NCBI GenBank assembly: GCA_035771175.1
Contig: CM069604.1
Location: 19,469,115-19,533,114 of the forward strand
Origin: Paratinospora sagittata
Lineage: Eukaryota; Streptophyta; Magnoliopsida; Ranunculales; Menispermaceae
DNA: 64,000 bases
Reading direction: 5' to 3'
Shown here: in pieces, positions 21,601 through 33,918 of the stretch
How positions within the stretch are numbered: the first letter of the stretch is position 1
Layout: each line of letters starts with the position of its first letter
The notes under the pieces: model-generated
What the model was told of the DNA's origin: nothing
The model's database searches: none
Seen by the model: the letters and a program-made list of their open reading frames with translations, nothing else
Position numbers and translations under genes: made by a program

Positions 21601-22998
21601 ACCTTAGCCAGTGCCCTTTCCATGCTAGCCTCCTCCTCAGAGGCGGAGCTCATGATCCATGTCCCAGTGGAATTCTTACCTGAAAGGAGTATTGGAAGAA
21701 TAAGTACCGACCACCAGGTCGACAGCCTCAGCCAGAACCCATCATGGATAGACCCGATTGAAGATATGATACGAAATGGAAACCTCCCAGAGGACAAGAG
21801 CAAAGCAAGAAAAGTGCAAAGACAAGCAGCCAGATATTCCATAATAGACGATCAGCTTTATAGGCGCAGCTTCTCTATGCCTTATTTAAGATGCTTAGGG
21901 AAAGAGCAAGCGCGACTAGTTCTGGAGGAAATTCATGCAGGCGTATGTGGTAACCATTCTGGTGAACGGACTTTCGTATACAAGGTCTTTCGCCAAGGCT
22001 AATATTGGCCAACAATCCACAAAGACGCTATAAGAATAGCTTGGATTTGCGACAGTTGTCAAAAACATGGAACAAACATCCGAGCTCCGGTGGAAAATCT
22101 TTCTCCAATTTAGGGTCCATGGCCTTTTGCTCAATGGGGGGTGGATCTTATAGGACCTCTACCAACCTGTAAGGGTCAGGTTAAGTTTGCAATTGTTGCT
22201 GTTGACTACTTCACCAAGTGGGGCAGAGGCCGAACCATTAGCAAGGATTACTGAGTAGAAGACCACACGCTTCATCTAGCAGTCGATTGTGTGCCGTTTT
22301 GGCTTCCCGTACACCATCATCTCTGATAACGGCAAATAATTCGACAACGCAAGGTTCCGATCATTTTGTGAGGACCTCGATATTTGACACTTCTTTTCTA
22401 CTCCAGCCCACCCTCAAGCCAATGGTCAAGTAGAAGTTGTACAGATTATCAAACACACATTGGAGGTCAGGCTCGAGGAAAAAAAGGAAAGGGAATGTGG
22501 GCTGAAGATATGCCTTAAGTCCTTTGGTCATACCACACCACCTCTCGAACAGCGACAAAAGAAACACCATTCTCCCTAGTATTAAGAATGGAAGCAGTCA
22601 TACCAGTAGAAATCGGTATACCGACCTTGAGGACCTCCTTCTTCCATGAAGACAGGAACAAGGAGGCCCAGCGTACCTACCTGGATCTACTTGAAGAAAG
22701 AAGAGAACAGGCACAACTCATGCTATCGGCGTGCCAGCAGAGGATCTCGAAGTACTACAATGCCAAGGTGAAGCATAGAAGCTTCAAAGTTGGTGACCTA
22801 GTGCTGAGGAAGGTCATGCTGAACACACATGAACCTCAAGCAGGCACCCTCGGTCCCAAAGGGGAATGGCCTTACAAGATCACTACAGTACTTCGCACAG
22901 GGGTGTACTACCTCAAAGATTCGACTGGAAAAAGAATGCCTAAGCCCCAGAATAAAGAGCACCTCAAGAAGTACCAGTTGGCAGTAGCAATTCAGTAG
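21601..22998 (+). pseudogene. Tat1 integrase
   Basis: Open stretches separated by stops. LYRRSFSMPYLRCL and the histidine/cysteine zinc region (EIHAGVCGNHSGERT, then CDSCQKHG) lie near 21855-22070. The catalytic core start WGVDLIGPLP...VDYFTKW is near 22137-22220. The rest of the core is frameshifted near 22230-22580, with the glutamate region PHPQANGQVE near 22408-22435. The C-terminal part is a clean frame at 22588-22998 with MEAVIPVEIGIPTLRT, KVGDLVLRKVM and GPYKI-like PYKITTVLRTG. No chromodomain is present, as expected for Tat. The enzyme would join the DNA copy to the chromosome. Confidence 0.9.
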
Positions 22999-23491
22999 TT
23001 ATGTTCTAGTTTTTGCCGAGGTGTTGGTTGCCTCTAGTTTTATTTTTAGATTTCTACAAATGTTTATTGGAGATTTTTTTTACAATAAGCAAAAAGTTAT
23101 GTTTTACAAATCTACGTCTACGATTAACAAATAAAAGTGCCTTGGGACTATCGACCAGATTGGAAGCCACAGAGAAGAAAGGTCCGGACCCTAGAATGCT
23201 TTTGGGGTACCAAGCTTTAGCTATGTACCTACCGAGAAGATGACTATGGTCAAGAGTGCCTTGGGGTTTTGCTCCAGAAGGGCAAATACTATCGAGAAGA
23301 TGGGTCACTGACCCTTGAAGTGCCTTGGAACGGCGACCAAACCGCTACCGAGAAGAAAACCTAAAGGTTCAGAATGCAGTATTACTAACTCTATGATGCG
23401 ACAAACACTTGAAAAAATTAAGTAAAGAGATCGGTACAAATCTACGATTCATTGACCTCACTTGGGTCTCGACAGTGGCCCGGAACTGAGC
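22999..23491 (+). repeat. Tat1 3' untranslated region with tandem repeat
   Basis: After the pol stop, four degenerate units of about 60 bp begin near 23137, 23197, 23256 and 23320. Each opens with a form of GTGCCTTGG and carries a form of CCGAGAAGA about 30-45 bp later. No coding region is supported. Variable tandem repeats in this position are known from Tat/Ogre elements and can seed satellites. Confidence 0.75.
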
Positions 23492-25232
23492 CTAGTACCT
23501 GGTCAGCTCGTCCTGGACTAACTCCACTTCGATATCTTTGAGTTTCAACTGCTCCTTTAGCTTCTTGATCTCGACATCCCGAGCTACAACCTTGGACTCC
23601 CAGATTATTGAGGTTGTTTGGGCATCCTTCGTCGCATATTGAAATTTGGCATAGTGACTTTTGATGCGACGGAGGTTGTACACGTTCTGAGCAGCAGCCT
23701 GCAGAGCCAAGAAGAACCTAGTTAGAGATTACAGAGGAAGTACACATTAGGCAACAAAGTGGGTTAACAAGTAAACTCACCTCCACGGACTTCATGAAGG
23801 CGTCGGCACACTCTCAAACATGTTCTCATCCTTCATCGTAATCGAGAAGGCATTGGGGACACCGACCTAATAGCTGTCTACGTTCAGGCTGATATCCCCA
23901 ATCTTAGTGGTAAGGTGCTCGGCCTCTCCAAATCGCGCCTTCTTGGAAGCTTCTTGGTCGGTAGGAGTATGAGACTTTGACTTTGCTCTTGCAGACCTCA
24001 TTTGCCGGGCAGGTGAGGCTTCCTTCTCGGAGGAAGCTGCTAGAGTCTTCCCCTTGGAAGCCAAAGTCTTTTTCAGAGCGTTGCTCGGTGACCTCGTTCC
24101 CAACCCCTGAGCAGCAGCTGCTCGTTCAGCAGAGAGGTTCTTCAACATGAATGGGTCGATAGTGTACCTACCAGAAGCAACTCTCTTTGGGGCCATCTCT
24201 TCAGGCTTATTTGTTTTCTTCTTCTTCCCTTTTTTGATGGAAGATCTGGGAGTAGAAAAACCTACATCACAGGCATAACATTTCAGCTCGGAACTTAAAA
24301 AAGTGATCGGTAGAAAAGGTTTAAACATTCCAAGGTAGACTTACATCCTAAGAAGAATTTCTTCTTTTTGATAATACCAGCTCAGTATAGCCTCCCGGGA
24401 GTAAGAATTACTTTGTACTGCCGATCCACAAAGGGAAACCGATAAATTTCCTCGACACAAGAGAAGTCGACTTCTCCTTCCCTGCTCAATTTTTCCCAAG
24501 TACCTGTTAAGAATGATAAAAAATATGAGTCTCTACCGAGCAAGAATAAGATAAGAAATAAAGATAAGGTATGAAGGGAAGCTCGGTACCTGGTTTCTTG
24601 AAAGTGGCCGATACGCAAGCTTCCTCCGTCCAAGGCCCTGAAGCAAAAAACAAATTGTCTTTCCATGATTTATTAGAAGTGGGGTTCTCGGTGATCAGGG
24701 GTTTGCCTTCCTTGGCATCCTGATGAGCCGATGCATAATACCACCCGCTACATCTTGGGTGAAACTTTAGTCGGTATACGAGGGCAAAGTCTTGAAAATC
24801 AAATTTCGGCCACTTTCTCTCCTTCCAGAGCACAAGGCGGCTCATAATGGCTCTCCACACATTGGGATTGAGCTAAGCAGGGGAGACCTTGATGTGACCG
24901 AGCAAGCGACATAGGGGTAACTGAAGGGGCAGGGTCATTCCATCCTCAAATAGGTTCGTGTACAGAACAACCTCTCATTTCTTAGGGTGGCTAGCTCGGT
25001 CCCTAGGTGCAGGTGCCCTCAACCCTATGCGATTTGGTATATCGACCACCTTCCTCAACTGAATAAGATGGTGCTCCTTTATCTTGGAAGGAATACGGTC
25101 TACCGAGTAGAAAATTTCACCTACCCCGGCGTCTTTGGGCTCAAAGGACACGTGTGTCCGACTAGATGTGCTAGGCTCGGTAGTACTGAGCCTACTTTGT
25201 GACCTAGCAACTAAGAGGGGTGCAACATCAAG
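23492..25232 (-). pseudogene. Tat1 antisense ORF (main part)
   Basis: Minus-strand coding remnants downstream of pol. From right to left: a segment with HVSFEPKDAGVGEIFYSVDR and RKVVDIPNRIGLRAP (24975-25235), LPLQLPLCRLLGHIKVSPAQ and NPNVWRAIM near 24850-24950, a conserved block with FHPRCSGWYYASA, TSNKSWKDNLFFASGPW and FKKPGTELPFIP (24507-24860), a basic segment MAPKRVASGRYTIDPFMLKN (near 24190), and a C-terminal coiled coil with alternating K, E and L (23492-23710). This matches the type of conserved antisense ORF reported in Tat/Retand elements and the broader family labelled plant transposon protein; its function is unknown. A frameshift or intron-like gaps separate the pieces. Tat2 carries a related copy at 61518-62946. 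Confidence 0.75.
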
Positions 25233-25237
25233 CACCT

Positions 25238-26625
25238 TGTAATACCCTAGGTTTGGACAAAAAAATAAAAAATAAAAATAAAAAATGTTCGGGCAGCCTG
25301 CCCGAACCTTCAGGCGCCATTTTTCCTATTTAAGAACCCCTCCCCCCTCATCATTTCTCACACCAAAATCACCTCTCCTTGTGATTTTCCTTCTCTCTTT
25401 CACTCATTTGAGTTTTTGTCTTCTCTTTTGAGACTCTCTTTCCGAGACTCTCTGTGCGGTGCAACGTGGTTCTGCCCGAGGGAAGGCGCCAGTTTCAAAG
25501 GAGTTTTTATCTGAAAGTGGGGAACGAAACATAAGTTTGCGTGTCTTATAACTTTTATTAAAGTTTACATTCATTTATCATTATGTCTACTATTCATTTA
25601 CACTGCATTATTGCATATAATGTTTATACTTGTCATACTTATGTTTGTATATTTGGAGTTCATGTATTACACTGTTGTTATGCCGGATTAGTGGTTAATC
25701 TTGCTCAACCAAACTCAGTCTTGTCCTTAGTAACTTTAAATAGTGAATGGGAGGCAGCGTGCTGCTCTAGACGATTGGTATTTAAGTAGACCTAGTGTCT
25801 CACCTCTCAACTGGAGACTGATTTGGTTGGTCTTATTTGAAAGCTATCAGCTTATACAAGTAATACTGAATGTCCTAACCTTGCACGTAGTGATACCGAC
25901 CCTAAAAAGGACCACCAGACGTTGCCAAATCCTGTCTAAATATTAAGTAAGGACCAGACCGATTCATGCATTGGCATCATACATAGCACCACCTAGGGAC
26001 GTATGTGGTTTATGATTCATAGAATAGTTAGAAGCAATGCTCGCTATTCATTATATTTCTTTGGAGAGGGACGTACAATGAGAACCTGGCTACTCTTGGG
26101 GAGGGACATCTGTACGTGAATCCAGAGCGTCGTTCATGAGGAGGGACGTACAATGAGAACCCGACTACTCTTGGGGAGGAACATCTGTAGGTGAACTCAG
26201 GTGATGTACAATCATCAAACCAATACGAGACGGTGTCATGCATACATACATACTGGATTGATTATGATGCTCTGATGTGTATTTAAGAAATTTGATTATC
26301 AAGTTTGCTTTATTAATTGTTATATTCACGAACTATTTTACCCACTGAGCGTATAGCTTACTCCGTTGTTATCCAATTTTTCACAGGAGATTAGGGTGAA
26401 CTGGGTGCAGGTTTTTGGGCCCACATTTTGTACCCTTTGTATTATTCTTTGGGGATTTTTGGGAGAATGTTCCCTTAACTATTTCATGTACAAATATATT
26501 CTGAAATTAATGAAATCAGACTTGTACTTAATCGTGTTTCCGCGCACTCAGCTATCGTTATAATGCATTGGCACCCTGTCAGTGAGTGTCCCGCCGGTTT
26601 AGGCACATCCGGGTGGGGTGTGACA
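25238..26625 (+). mobile_element. Tekay-type solo LTR
   Basis: 1388 bp, from TGTAATACCCTAGG to GGGTGGGGTGTGACA, with a perfect target duplication CACCT on each side (25233-25237 and 26626-26630). No internal sequence, PBS or purine tract adjoins it, so it arose by recombination between two LTRs. It has one GAACCTTCAGGC unit near 25305 instead of the array seen in Tekay4, and a TATA-like CTATTTAAG near 25326. It splits the Tat1 antisense ORF. Confidence 0.95.
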
Positions 26626-26630
26626 CACCT

Positions 26631-26817
26631 CCTCGTCTTCCTCGGTATCCTCACAGTCCTTGAAAGAGGATAGAACTACAGAGTCCCCTCCAACCTGAGG
26701 GTTAGCCCTAACTTCATCTTCTCCTTCCGGAAAGAGGTCCTCGTAGGAGACTTCCGGGGAAGAGGAAGAAGAAATTCTCTGGTCGGTGGGGGGATCTACG
26801 CTAGAGGAAGCCATCAA
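26631..26817 (-). pseudogene. Tat1 antisense ORF, N-terminal fragment
   Basis: The start of the antisense ORF, cut from the rest by the solo LTR. It opens MMASSSVDPPTDQRISSSSS, continues VSYEDLFPEGEDEV, and ends in an acidic run near the LTR. Serine- and acid-rich with no recognised domain. Tat2 has an equivalent start near 62816 with YEDIF followed by an acidic run, which supports a real protein start here. Confidence 0.7.
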
Positions 26818-27200
26818 AATAACCTAAGGATTGTAACTACAGACTGCCTAGCAGAAAGACAAAGGAAAAAGCTCGAAGTAAAGAGTTACTGCGCAAGAAT
26901 GGAGGACCAAAAAAATCAAGCAAGCGATTACCGATCTCTCAGAGCATAGTTGATGAATGAAGAGTAAATGACCAATTCTCTATTCATAGGCAAACGACCT
27001 CTAAGGCGTAATGATGAGTACGAATCTCGTGGCAAAATCAACGAGCAACAGACAAAGGACGTGGAAGGACAGCCGGGCTGTCAGGCGACACACGTCCTCG
27101 CAGTTTTCAGAGCATAACTGTCACAAGCATTAAATGGCTCAGTTTTAGGCATTTCATCTAACCTCCAAGCAATTAGTCTTGCTCGGAGCTTGGGGGTAAC
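26818..27200 (+). other. Tat1 region before the 3' LTR, with polypurine tract
   Basis: No coding region is supported. It ends in AGCTTGGGGGTAAC directly against the LTR at 27201, the expected plus-strand primer. It probably includes the promoter of the antisense ORF, but no TATA box stands out. Confidence 0.65.
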
Positions 27201-28072
27201 TGCTGGACCATATACCGAGCATTAGACGCATCAGCCAACTAGCCTTGTCCCGTGAGACGTAACACGTACCATGTATATGTACCGACCTATTATGGACAGA
27301 TCATACAGATCTATCCAACCGAGCACATAATCCGAGCCGATGGTTGGTCATACTGACCAGAAGAATGTCATATTCGCAGAGGATGACAGGTCAGCAACAA
27401 TAGGTCTACAAATCCAGGTTGGCATACCATACCAATGAATACCGACCACTATCTAGCGATATTTTTATAGAGCATATCTTCATTATCAAGCAGACAGAAT
27501 GAGAGACTACAGATTGGTATACCGACCTGTATAGATCTCCGACTCCAGAACGGATGACGACGGAATGCTTGATCAGATAGGGATAGGGCATGATCCACTA
27601 TGACAAGTTCGGGATCCACTCCTAATCCGATTTTGATAAAGTCAGATACTCTACCAGTTCGACTAGAAGGCTGATAAATCATCTTAATCCTATAAGGATC
27701 GTACCAGATCCTACCAGGAATCAAACAGGCTCTCCCAGCACGAGTTGGACTCCTGATTCTACAACGACACTACTACAAGGCCAAAGACCTTAGGCCCTTT
27801 CTATAAAAGGACCACAACTCCTAAGGGGGAGGTAAGATACTCTAAGCCATTCTCGACTGAGTTCAGTATTACGCAGTTCTGAATTAACTTAGGCATCGGA
27901 GGGTCTTTGGCCGACACCACACCGGTATTCCTTACGATAGCTTGCGTACTCTTATTTTTCCTCTTTCAGATAGCCAACCTCCGGCGATTTCTCCAGCACT
28001 CCAAAGAGTTTCAGATCAGTATCTACCCTCCACCTCATCGTCTACTGGTGTTGGTCAAATCTTGCACCAACA
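27201..28072 (+). repeat. 3' LTR of Tat1
   Basis: Partner of 16624-17496, ending GCACCAACA and followed by the duplication ATAAT at 28073-28077. TATA box CTATAAAAGG at 27801-27810. Confidence 0.95.
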
Positions 28073-28077
28073 ATAAT

Positions 28078-28639
28078 TAATTCAATTGAATCGAAATAAG
28101 TATATTCATAAAAAAAAATTATTCCCTGGATATAAAAATTAGATTTTGAGCATTAATATAAATGTAAAATAAATTATAAATTTTTTATCTCCAAAGTAAA
28201 ATAATATAAATATTTTTTTATATAACGCCAATCACATTAAATTAGAGGCATTAATCAATGATATTGCTTTATTCTATTTTTTAAATTACAGATGTGCCCT
28301 TATAAGTTTTAATAACACCTCATTTAATGTGAAAAACATTAAATGAACTATGATTAAATAATGTATGATGTGGAGGCTTTTTTTTTTTAAGCTATGATGT
28401 GGAGGTTGCCACATCACAATTGTGTAAAATGGTGTACAATTTTCAAGTTAAATAGCATTTTTCATATTTTAATCATAAGATTTAACAGAATAAGATAAAT
28501 TTAAATTTAAATAAAAAACTTAAATATACTTACTTTAAAATTTGGTGAGTTGAAATATAGTAATTCACAATTAAGAATAACAAACTTTCTTTTTTTACCT
28601 TTTTTTTTTTTACTTATTAATGTCAACTACTCAACTCAA
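28078..28639. other. A/T-rich spacer
   Basis: Continues the A/T-rich sequence that Tat1 interrupted. The word ATGATGTGGAGG occurs twice near 28370 and 28395, the second followed by a short dyad with GTTGCCACATCAC. No gene is seen. Confidence 0.5.
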
Positions 28640-29210
28640 TTCAACTAAGCCTTTTGATTTTCCAATTATATGGGGTTGACTAGATGAATTTGTTTCCTTC
28701 ACTCTACTCTAATAAAAGCTCAGTCAGCGTTCAAATGACAAGGAGTTAAGTCTTTTTTAATTATCTCATTTCATGTCTTTTAAGTTATCTTCTTCATCTA
28801 TTGTTACAATTTAGTCTTAATATGCCACTCTTTCTAACTGATGCCTTTAAAGGCCTACGTCATATGTGTCCAAACCACCTTAGTCAATTCTCTCTTATTT
28901 TATCTTTAATTGTGGTTTCTCTTACCATTTTCTTAATATACTCATTTTTAATTTTATCTTTTAAAGTTTTACCATATATTCATCTTAGCATTCTCATTTT
29001 AGTTACAGTTAATATATTAACATATTTTTTAATTGTTTAATATTGTGTTCTATATAGCATAGCTGGCCTAATAACAACTCTATAAAGTCTTTTTAACTGC
29101 AATGAGACATACAAATCATATAATACTCTAAAACCGCTCCTTCACTTGTCTTAATAATGTTCTAATTCTATAGTTCATATCCTTACTCATTTCTCCTTAA
29201 TCTCAAATAC
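28640..29210 (-). pseudogene. RTE-type LINE reverse transcriptase, 3' end remnant
   Basis: Read on the minus strand, from right to left: KDMNYRIRTLL near 29160, VVIRPAMLY near 29050-29075, MRMLR followed by a stop near 28985-29000, KDKIKNEYIKKMV near 28925-28970, and LRWFGHI near 28862-28885. These are the end-of-RT motifs of plant RTE LINEs, where 'RPAMLYG.ECW', 'EMRMLRW' and 'LRWFGHV' are normal. There are many stops and the sequence is strongly A/T-shifted, so this is an old copy. Its 3' end is not defined. Confidence 0.88.
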
Positions 29211-30664
29211 TTAAAGTTTCTACTCCTTAATATCTTTTGACTTCTATGATATCAATGATTGCACTTTTGTTTAGAAACAATTCATTTGTTAGGTATATTC
29301 ACAAGCAATCTCATTAGAATCGATACCGGTGGAAAGATATCAGAAATCTTAAGGCATGTAGGATATGACTTTTTTTTCCTTTTTATCATATATTACAGTT
29401 GTGTCACAAAACTTGAATGGGTTATCATGTTCAAAGAGAACAAACCTAAAATTAAAAGGCTTTTTTACTTTGAAGACTTTGGGTTAACATAAGGTTGCCT
29501 AATAAATAACTTTAAACATATTATGTTGTGTTTCCAATAAATATTAGTAAATACACTGCAATATGTGTTTACTTTTGTACATCTCAAGTAATATGAATAC
29601 TAATATTAATTTTTTTGTAAGATAAATAAGTACCAGTTTTTAAAAGGAATATTATATTTATACTTCTATACTATATAAAATATAAATATTTGAAGAGAGG
29701 TCATTGTGATCACTTTAACTAATATATCAAAACTAACCCTCTAAGTTTTATATTTTATTTTAAAATTAGTTACCGGGTAAAAATAGTAATTCAACAAATC
29801 CCTACATCCCAAGTATCTGGATGCGACTAATGGCACCACTAATTTTTCTTAATACACAAACATTTTTTATCTTTTATAAAATTTTCTTAATTTTTTAGCA
29901 CTTCTTATATCTCAAAACATAAAATATTTAATTCATGATTAGAAATATATATATTTGTAATTAACACACTTAAATAAAGTAATTTTTTTTTTAATTTTTA
30001 AATTTTTGTAACTTAAAAATGTTGATGAACGGAAATAGAGATTTTTGCATATATACATATTGTAAGACTTTAAAAAATTGTTTTTTTAAAATTATTTTTA
30101 TAAATTTTTATAATTAAAAATATTATTGAAAGTTAGTGTGTTGAGAATAATGGTTGATGCAACCAGCCGCACCCCAAGTATCTTCCATTATCAAACCACT
30201 TTACATGATATTTCTCTATTTTACCCTTTTGATTTTTCACATTTTTTTTAAACTTTTTTATTTACACTCTTCTACTTGCAGTTAATATCAATATCTTTTA
30301 CTAAAAAATAATAATATTAGTTATACATATAATTTAAAATTTTAATTGATAAATTCTCAAATTAGCATGTGTACTCAAGTCATTCTACCCATTCACAAAA
30401 AAAAAAATTCATTTTACCCGCATTCAAGTTTATTTCTTACTAGTTTTACTAAAATTAATCAGCCCATTCGGGAAAGAGTTGTGCCATAGATAGTCGACCC
30501 TCTTGACTGTTTTTCCGACTCTAATCAAACATGCCGTGTATTCCAACTTGCCTATTAAGTTTTTCTCACCTTTTAGGTCTCTTAGACGGTTCCTCTTCCA
30601 TTGGGAAAGAGACTTGTAATTTCCTCTTTTCTTCCTTCCATCAATCAAACTCTTATTTTACTAA
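29211..30664. other. A/T-rich intergenic stretch
   Basis: No coding region, RNA gene or paired repeat was recognised. Long A and T runs dominate. The last five bases, ACTAA (30660-30664), precede the Ale-like element; no matching duplication was found at its other end. Confidence 0.55.
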
Positions 30665-30869
30665 TGTTTGAAAACCACCACACTTTTGAGTGGTGAGAAC
30701 CTTTCATATATATACTCATTTACAGATTGTATAACAACGTAATTGAGGATTTACACATAAATGATGATTACATAATAAATGGAAAGAATTAGCTAAACAG
30801 GCTCCTATAATTGAGGCTCAATGGATGCACATATGGAAGGCCTTAGATTAAGGCAGAGGATCCTCAACA
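30665..30869 (-). repeat. 3' LTR of the Ale-like element
   Basis: 205 bp, TGTTTGAAAACCACC to GAGGATCCTCAACA on the plus strand, nearly identical to 34998-35200. Directly to its right, CCCCCCCGC at about 30870-30878 is the complement of the polypurine tract. Confidence 0.93.
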
Positions 30870-32330
30870 CCCCCCCGCAAGCTGAGCATCGGATTTGAAT
30901 AGACGTGGAGCTTGGAGCGAAAAAATTGAAAGAGAGGTCGAGGCACACTTTTGGTGAAGATATCGGCAACTTGTAAGTGAGAGGGCACATACTGGGTGCG
31001 AAGTTTGCCAGCAACAAGAAGTTCACGAAGAAAGTGGTAGTCTAACTCAACATGCTTGGCCCGTTTGTGAGAAACAGGGTTGGAGCTCAAAAAATGCACT
31101 TTTGTTGCCACATAGGAAAAGAGGCTGCTGTGGAAAAGAAATTCTAAGGTCACGAAGGAGATGTGTGAGCCAAAGAAACAGTAGGTTGCTTCTTGGCACT
31201 CCAAGAAACCAAGTTGTCGCCAAGGTAAATAGAGTAACCTGAGGTAGAGCGACGAGTGTCAGGACATCCTACCCAGTCAGCATTAGAATAAGCAACTAAA
31301 GCACCAGGAGCAGCGGATGGATGAAAAGTGAGGCCAAAATGCAGTGTGCCTTTAACATAGCGAAGAATGCGCTTGACAACAAGGAAGGGGTCTTCAGTCG
31401 GAGAGTGCAAAAATTGACTGACAGAGTTTACAACATAAGCAATATCGGGACGCGTGATAGTCAAATACTGAAGAGCATCAACAAGAGATCGGTAAAGAGT
31501 AGGATCCGAAAACAGAGGACCATCAGAAGACAGGTGCTGAGAAACAACCATGGGTGTGTGAACATGCTTGCTGTCAAGTAACTGAGATTGCATCAGGATG
31601 TCCCGTGCATATTTTAGCTGACTAATAAAGAGACCATCAGCGATAGATGTAGCTTCCAAACCAAGAAAGTAGTTGAGAGAACCCAAATCTTTTGTGGCGA
31701 ACTCAGAATTAAGCTTACGAGTAAAGTTGTCAAGAAGAGTTGAGTTATTTCCTGTAATAATGATGTCGTCAACATAAAGAAGCAAATAAATAATGTTAGA
31801 CTGCCTGTGAAAGACAAAGAGTGATGTGTCAGCACGACTACAATAAAAATCAAGTTGAACGAGGAAAGAGCTGAATCTCTAAAACTAGGCACGAGGAGCC
31901 TGTTTGAGGCCATAAAGAGCTTTCTTCAACTGACAGACATGATTAGGGAAGCGTGGGTCAATATACCCAGGAGGTTGTTCCATATAGACATGTTCAATAA
32001 GATGACCATTAAGAAATGCATTTTTGACATCAAGTTGGCGGAGAGGCCATTTGTTTGTCACGGCAAGAGAGAGGACAACACGAACAGTGGTGGCCTTGAT
32101 AACAGAGCTAAAGGTGTCGGTGTAGTCGAGACCAAGTACTTGTGTATAGCCTTTGGCAACAAGGCGAGCTTTGAGACGCTCAATAGATCCATCGGGCAAG
32201 TATTTGGTTCGAAATACCCATTTGGAACCCACAATGTTGGTGTTGGCAGGCCGAGGAACCAAAATCCAGGTACGATTAATTTGCAAGGCTTGAACTTCTT
32301 CATCCATAGCGGCGAGCCAAGCTGGATTCT
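30870..32330 (-). pseudogene. Ale-like reverse transcriptase and RNase H
   Basis: RT opens in the same frame as integrase with [59 protein letters not shown] and [13 protein letters not shown], ending near 31885. After a frameshift the frame 31150-31785 holds the active site YVDD (31763-31774), DLGSLNYFLGLE, YRSLVDALQYLTITRPDIAY and the RNase H start YSNADWVGCPDTRRSTSGYS, where the usual sequence is YSDADWAG. A second frameshift near 31160 precedes the RNase H end (HVELDYHFLRELL, VADIFTKSV). Few other defects are visible, so this may be one of the younger inserts. Confidence 0.94.
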
Positions 32331-33918
32331 TAGTAGCAGATTTGAATCCTTTGGGCTCAGTGGATGCAAGTAGAGCAGAGAGAATACCAGAGGATCCCAA
32401 GACAGCAGGATTCGCCTGGTGGCGAGGTTTAAAAATACCAACTTTGGATCGTGTAAGCATGGGATGAGAGGCCGCAACAGGAGCAGGGGTAGGCAGCTCA
32501 GTGTTGAGATCAAGAGAAGCGGGGCTAGGATTCGAGTGCGGCAGAGATGGACCTGCAAGAGAATCATTTGCCTGCAAATGCTCATCCACTGGATCAGTAC
32601 AAATACCACACGAGGTAGATCCGGATTGTATAATATGCTGGGAATGAGGCGCAAGAGAAGATGGTAGCATGTTTGTAGGGGAAATACTAGGTTCCAGAAA
32701 ATTCAAAAATTTGAGGGAGGATATGGGTTGAGCCTGGGAGATATCGAGGTAGGGAAAGTGAGTCTCATAAAATTGAGCATGACGGGTGATATATATCCTA
32801 GAGGTGGTAGGGTCAAGATAGCGGAACCCTTTGTAAGAGGAGCTGTAACCCAAAAAAATGCAAGGAATGCTACGGGGGGAAGATTTGTTAGGCATATAAT
32901 CACGTAAACAAGGATAAACATGACAACCAAATGGATGAAAATTTTCATAATTTGGAGAGGAACCATATAGAAGTTCAAAGGGGGACTTACCTCCAAGAAG
33001 TGGTGTGGGCAAACGGTTGATGATGTAAGCTGTAGTGCTAAAGGCGTCAACCGAGAAGTGAGGGGAAGTGTGGGAATGAAAAAGCAGAGCCAAGCCAGTC
33101 TCAGTGACATGACGATGTTTTCTTTCTGCACGACCATTTTGGGCGGGAGTGTATGGACAAGAGAGTTGATGATGAATGCCAGAGGTACGAAGATGAGCTT
33201 GAAAACAATTGTTAGTAAATTCTTTACCACCGTCACTTTGAAAAATTTTGATACGAGCAGAATGTTGATTTTCCACAAATTTTTGAAAATGAATGAAAGT
33301 ATCATAGAAGTCAGATTTAAATTTCAATGGATAAAGCCAAGTGAAATGAGAATAATCATCAATGAATACAACATAGTAGGCAAAGCCCAAATTTGATTTT
33401 ACGGGGGAAGGACCCCAAAGATCGCAATGAATAAGATCTAAAACATTAGACGATCTATGGTTATTTCGAGAATAAGGCAAACGGTGATTCTTTGCAAGTT
33501 GACATGCATCACATAATGTAGGAGATGGCAATAAAGAGGTAAGATAAAGCTGTCCTTTTTAATTTAAATAAGATATAACTGAATGATTCACATGTCCAAG
33601 GCGAGAATGCCATAAATCATACGAAGCATGAAGAGATTTATTTTTAAGGACAGAAATAAAAGCAAAATTTCCGCGCTCGAGCACATATAAGCCTCCATCT
33701 CTTTTACCGGTTGCCACCACCCTTCCCGTTTCGCGATTCTGAACAGTGAAAAAATTATTAGTAAATGTAACGGATAATGGAAAATCATGCGTTAATTTAC
33801 TAATGGACAAAAGATTTTTAGTGAGGTGAGGGACAACCAAAACATCTAACAGATGAAGATCTGGGGAAGGGGAAATATTACCAGTGTGGGTAATGGGTAG
33901 TGGGTAGGGACGCACCAT
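32331..33918 (-). pseudogene. Ale-like integrase
   Basis: The zinc-binding start (DLWHSRLGHVNHS near 33590-33630, then [14 protein letters not shown] near 33475-33515) is broken by one stop near 33560. The catalytic core shows the three acidic residues in [17 protein letters not shown] and [10 protein letters not shown]. The C-terminal part includes [33 protein letters not shown] and [18 protein letters not shown]. The long open frame 31885-33531 (548 codons) carries integrase and RT together, as usual in Copia pol. The enzyme would insert the cDNA. Confidence 0.94.

Larger units (their letters stand above)
16624..28072 (+). mobile_element. Tat1: Ty3 retrotransposon of the Tat lineage, complete length
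   Basis: An 11.4-kb element with LTRs at 16624-17496 and 27201-28072 (873 and 872 bp), both ending in the short inverted pair TG(T/C)TGG...CCAACA. A perfect 5-bp target duplication ATAAT lies at 16619-16623 and 28073-28077. Order inside: PBS, gag, zinc-knuckle-like region, protease, RT, RNase H, a second RNase H, integrase, a tandem-repeat region, an antisense ORF, and a polypurine tract (CTTGGGGGTAAC) directly before the right LTR. The second RNase H and the antisense ORF are marks of the Tat/Retand group. Nonsense codons and frameshifts occur throughout, and a Tekay solo LTR sits at 25238-26625. Confidence 0.93.

Noticed and set aside
28370..28430. MITE suggested by the doubled ATGATGTGGAGG word
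   Set aside because: No terminal inverted repeats or target duplication could be matched around it.
31855..32373. Plus-strand 172-codon open frame
   Set aside because: Antisense shadow of the Ale-like RT; no motif of its own.
32058..33305. Alternative minus-strand frames of about 200 codons
   Set aside because: Frame-shifted shadows of the long integrase-RT frame.
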